Of a stretch of DNA of 33,990 bases, positions 32,636 to 33,990 are shown piece by piece. Below the pieces are notes generated by a model that did not search any database, was not told the DNA's origin, and saw nothing but the letters and a program-made list of their open reading frames with translations. Position 1 is the stretch's first letter; every line of letters starts with the position of its first letter. The stretch covers positions 1 to 33,990 of the forward strand of contig CAINHL010000053.1 in assembly GCA_903848885.1 (NCBI GenBank). The letters run 5' to 3'. The position numbers and the translations under genes are program-made. This DNA comes from an uncultured Actinomycetes bacterium (lineage in GTDB: Bacteria; Actinomycetota; Acidimicrobiia; Acidimicrobiales; RAAP-2).

Positions 32636-33625
32636 TTACCAAATAACGGGTCCGGTGGCTCCGAGAGCCCGCCCCTGCGCACGTACACCCTTGGGAATGA
32701 GATCCTCCGCCATTTCTTGCCACAGAGCCCGGAGCCGGTAGTGAGGGACTTGGGGGTAGAGGTGATGGAGGGCGTGGTGGTCATGGCCACGAATCAAAAA
32801 GCCTGAACCGGGAAAGACTGCGATCCGGGTGTCGACGTAACGCCCCGTGTCGGACGCGGGGTGGTGCGGGTACCAGGCAAAGACGAAGAGTAACCACAGA
32901 GCCTGGATGCGCGAGGGGATGTACCAGAGCAGGAGAGCGGGCACGAAGAGCCCAAAGGGAATTGCCAGAACCAGGGCCAGGGTGGTGAGAAGCCAAAAGC
33001 GCAACTGCAACAATCCGCTTGCGCGGTTACTGTCACCGGCCAGCGAGCGGGCAATTTGCTGAGGAAGTATTTTGCGCGCGGCGGGAATGAAGGCAAAGAT
33101 CGGCAAGAAGGTGGTCACCAACGCGACGAAGAACCATTTCATCGGCAGGTCGATGAGACGTCCAAAGGTGAAGTGGTCGGGATCGCGATCGGGATCATTG
33201 GTAAAGGCGTGATGGCGCAAATGTGACGGGCGGTGGGTGGCGAAGGAAATTCCCAGTGGAATGGACGCGAGAGCGCCGACCAGGTTTTCGATTTTTCGGT
33301 ATTTGGCCTGGCGCCCCGAGATGTTCCCGTGGACGGCTTCGTGGAGCGGCATGTAGAACATCGTGGCCACCACGGTGTTGATGAGAGCGCCGAGCCACAG
33401 TGCGAGATGTCCGGTGGCGCCCAGGGCGATGATGGCCACCCACAGAGCGAGAACGAGGATGAAGGTCACAACGATACGGCTCTGGAACCCACCCCAATAG
33501 GGCGCCACGATGGCTCGCTCAGCGGCCATGGCGGCCTTGCGGTCTGCCGTCGTTGCCGTTGGTCCACTGAGGGGCTGACCAAATTCGTCGATGGTGATAT
33601 CTCTCATGTCGGGGGAGTCGCTCAC
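32636..33625 (-). CDS. Membrane fatty-acid desaturase family enzyme (possible carotenoid hydroxylase/ketolase)
   Basis: 329 residues with four to six membrane segments. Histidine boxes are HEAVH (95-99), HLRHH (135-139, preceded by H131) and HALHH (284-288, preceded by H281/H283), the di-iron ligands of membrane desaturases and hydroxylases. Spacing and the segments THRPSHLRHHAFTNDPDRDPDHFTFG and YPHHPASDTGRYVDTRI resemble the group containing bacterial beta-carotene hydroxylases/ketolases and uncharacterised desaturases. So either an acyl chain or a carotenoid could be the substrate; no carotenoid gene is nearby. GTG 33625 is preceded by TACATT and six bases, hence leaderless. Confidence 0.8.
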   Translation of the reverse strand: MSDSPDMRDITIDEFGQPLSGPTATTADRKAAMAAERAIVAPYWGGFQSRIVVTFILVLALWVAIIALGATGHLALWLGALINTVVATMFYMPLHEAVHGNISGRQAKYRKIENLVGALASIPLGISFATHRPSHLRHHAFTNDPDRDPDHFTFGRLIDLPMKWFFVALVTTFLPIFAFIPAARKILPQQIARSLAGDSNRASGLLQLRFWLLTTLALVLAIPFGLFVPALLLWYIPSRIQALWLLFVFAWYPHHPASDTGRYVDTRIAVFPGSGFLIRGHDHHALHHLYPQVPHYRLRALWQEMAEDLIPKGVRAQGRALGATGPVIW

Positions 33626-33631
33626 GGGTCA

Positions 33632-33637
33632 AATGTA
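33632..33637 (-). promoter_or_regulatory. -10 element, probable leaderless promoter of the desaturase-family gene
   Basis: TACATT on the minus strand, six bases, then GTG 33625. Confidence 0.5.
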
Positions 33638-33696
33638 GCGGCGCGGGCCTGCAGGGAAGAGTTCTCGCCGAGCGACGCGAATCCTGCGAGTTTGCG

Positions 33697-33702
33697 TAGG
33701 CT
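33697..33702 (+). promoter_or_regulatory. Candidate -10 element for the MDR dehydrogenase gene
   Basis: TAGGCT lies 39 bases before the ATG at 33742. AAGGA close to the start would be the ribosome site. The assignment is weak because -35 is not clear. Confidence 0.3.
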
Positions 33703-33741
33703 GGCGGCGGGCTACGAACAACCCCCCATCAAGGACGACAC

Positions 33742-33990
33742 ATGAGCACCCTTCCCACCACCGGCCAGCAACTCCGTTCGCGCGTGAGCGACGACGGACA
33801 ACTGGAGCTCTCTCTCGTCGACGTCGACGTCACCCCGCCGGTTGGCAACGAGGTTCTCCTGCGCGTCGAAGCAGCTCCGATTAATCCCTCGGACCTCGGT
33901 CTGCTACTCGCCGGAGCCGATGTCAGCGCCATGAGCATCTCGCCCACGGGTGCGGTGACGGCGGCAATTGATCCGTCAGTTCTCAAGACC
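33742..33990 (+). CDS. Medium-chain dehydrogenase/reductase, N-terminal part (3' end outside window)
   Basis: 83 residues are visible before the window ends. The GroES-like N-terminal domain of the zinc-type alcohol dehydrogenase/quinone reductase superfamily is recognisable (ELSLVDVDVTPPVGNEVLLRVEAAPINPSDLGLLLAGAD). The NPSD motif at the position of the catalytic zinc-binding cysteine suggests the quinone-oxidoreductase-like, non-zinc branch. The Rossmann domain is outside, so the cofactor and substrate are not known. ATG 33742 has AAGGA eight to twelve bases upstream. Confidence 0.75.
   Translation, partial: MSTLPTTGQQLRSRVSDDGQLELSLVDVDVTPPVGNEVLLRVEAAPINPSDLGLLLAGADVSAMSISPTGAVTAAIDPSVLKT

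Noticed and set aside
1-33990. Mobile elements, integrase or att sites, CRISPR arrays, toxin-antitoxin or phage-defence systems
   Set aside because: No transposase, recombinase, spaced direct repeats or defence domains were found; the tRNA has no adjacent integrase.

Overview
This window looks like a chromosomal segment from a free-living actinobacterium (Actinomycetota). Markers for that are an hrcA-dnaJ pair, a PAC2-family protein, a mycobacterial FolP2-type dihydropteroate synthase homologue, a fused CNNM/CBS/CorC protein, and the gene orders folP2-holA-rpsT-lepA and phoH-ybeY-corC-era. Base composition is moderately GC-rich by eye, packing is very tight, and many genes seem to be transcribed without a 5' leader. 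The class Acidimicrobiia (freshwater or soil lineages) is my best guess, but that is inference. I see no mobile element, CRISPR array, rRNA or prophage.

Layout. 1-1870: the tail of an FAD-dependent aromatic-ring hydroxylase overlaps a fumarylacetoacetate-hydrolase-family gene, facing an SCO6745-like gene. 1994-5069: a nitrobindin-like beta-barrel protein with a strong terminator, an unrecognised beta-rich protein, a doubtful small ORF, a CDF-like membrane protein, and a secreted membrane-anchored protein with two fibronectin-III-like domains. A palindrome resembling DtxR-family metal-repressor boxes lies upstream of the secreted protein. 5070-7560: a non-coding gap with nested stem-loops, a saccharopine-dehydrogenase-like reductase, a DUF1801 protein, tRNA-Ala(GGC) and a small ferredoxin-fold-like protein. 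7560-15449: leuS, a YgjP-type metalloprotease homologue, PAC2, an ACAD10/11-like kinase, a thioredoxin/TPR protein, the folP2-like gene, holA and rpsT. 15567-24848: lepA, then one tightly overlapping operon hrcA-dnaJ-rsmE-HIT-phoH-ybeY-corC-era-trmO, headed by a CIRCE-like element. 24849-31076: a DinG-type helicase (minus strand), uppS, a small membrane protein, recO, a photolyase gene and hemW. 31140-33990: a metal or metalloid permease fused to a YHS domain, a small membrane protein, a desaturase-family enzyme and the start of a medium-chain dehydrogenase/reductase.

How it works together. Most of the window is core translation, chaperone, ribosome-maturation and DNA-maintenance functions. 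The hrcA-to-trmO operon links heat-shock control to rRNA methylation (rsmE), rRNA processing (ybeY, era) and tRNA modification (trmO). The accessory parts are possible metal handling (CDF-like protein, DtxR-like box, YHS permease), aromatic or acyl catabolism (monooxygenase, FAH protein, kinase, reductase), and light or membrane adaptation (photolyase, desaturase).

The most striking signal is architectural. At least eleven genes have a -10-like hexamer (TAnnnT, in one case GATAAT) ending six or seven bases before an ATG or GTG start. That is the geometry expected of leaderless mRNAs, and it fixes several start codons. Genes outside this set either overlap their upstream neighbour or carry Shine-Dalgarno sequences. 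Convergent genes often overlap or abut at their stop codons, leaving no room for intrinsic terminators.
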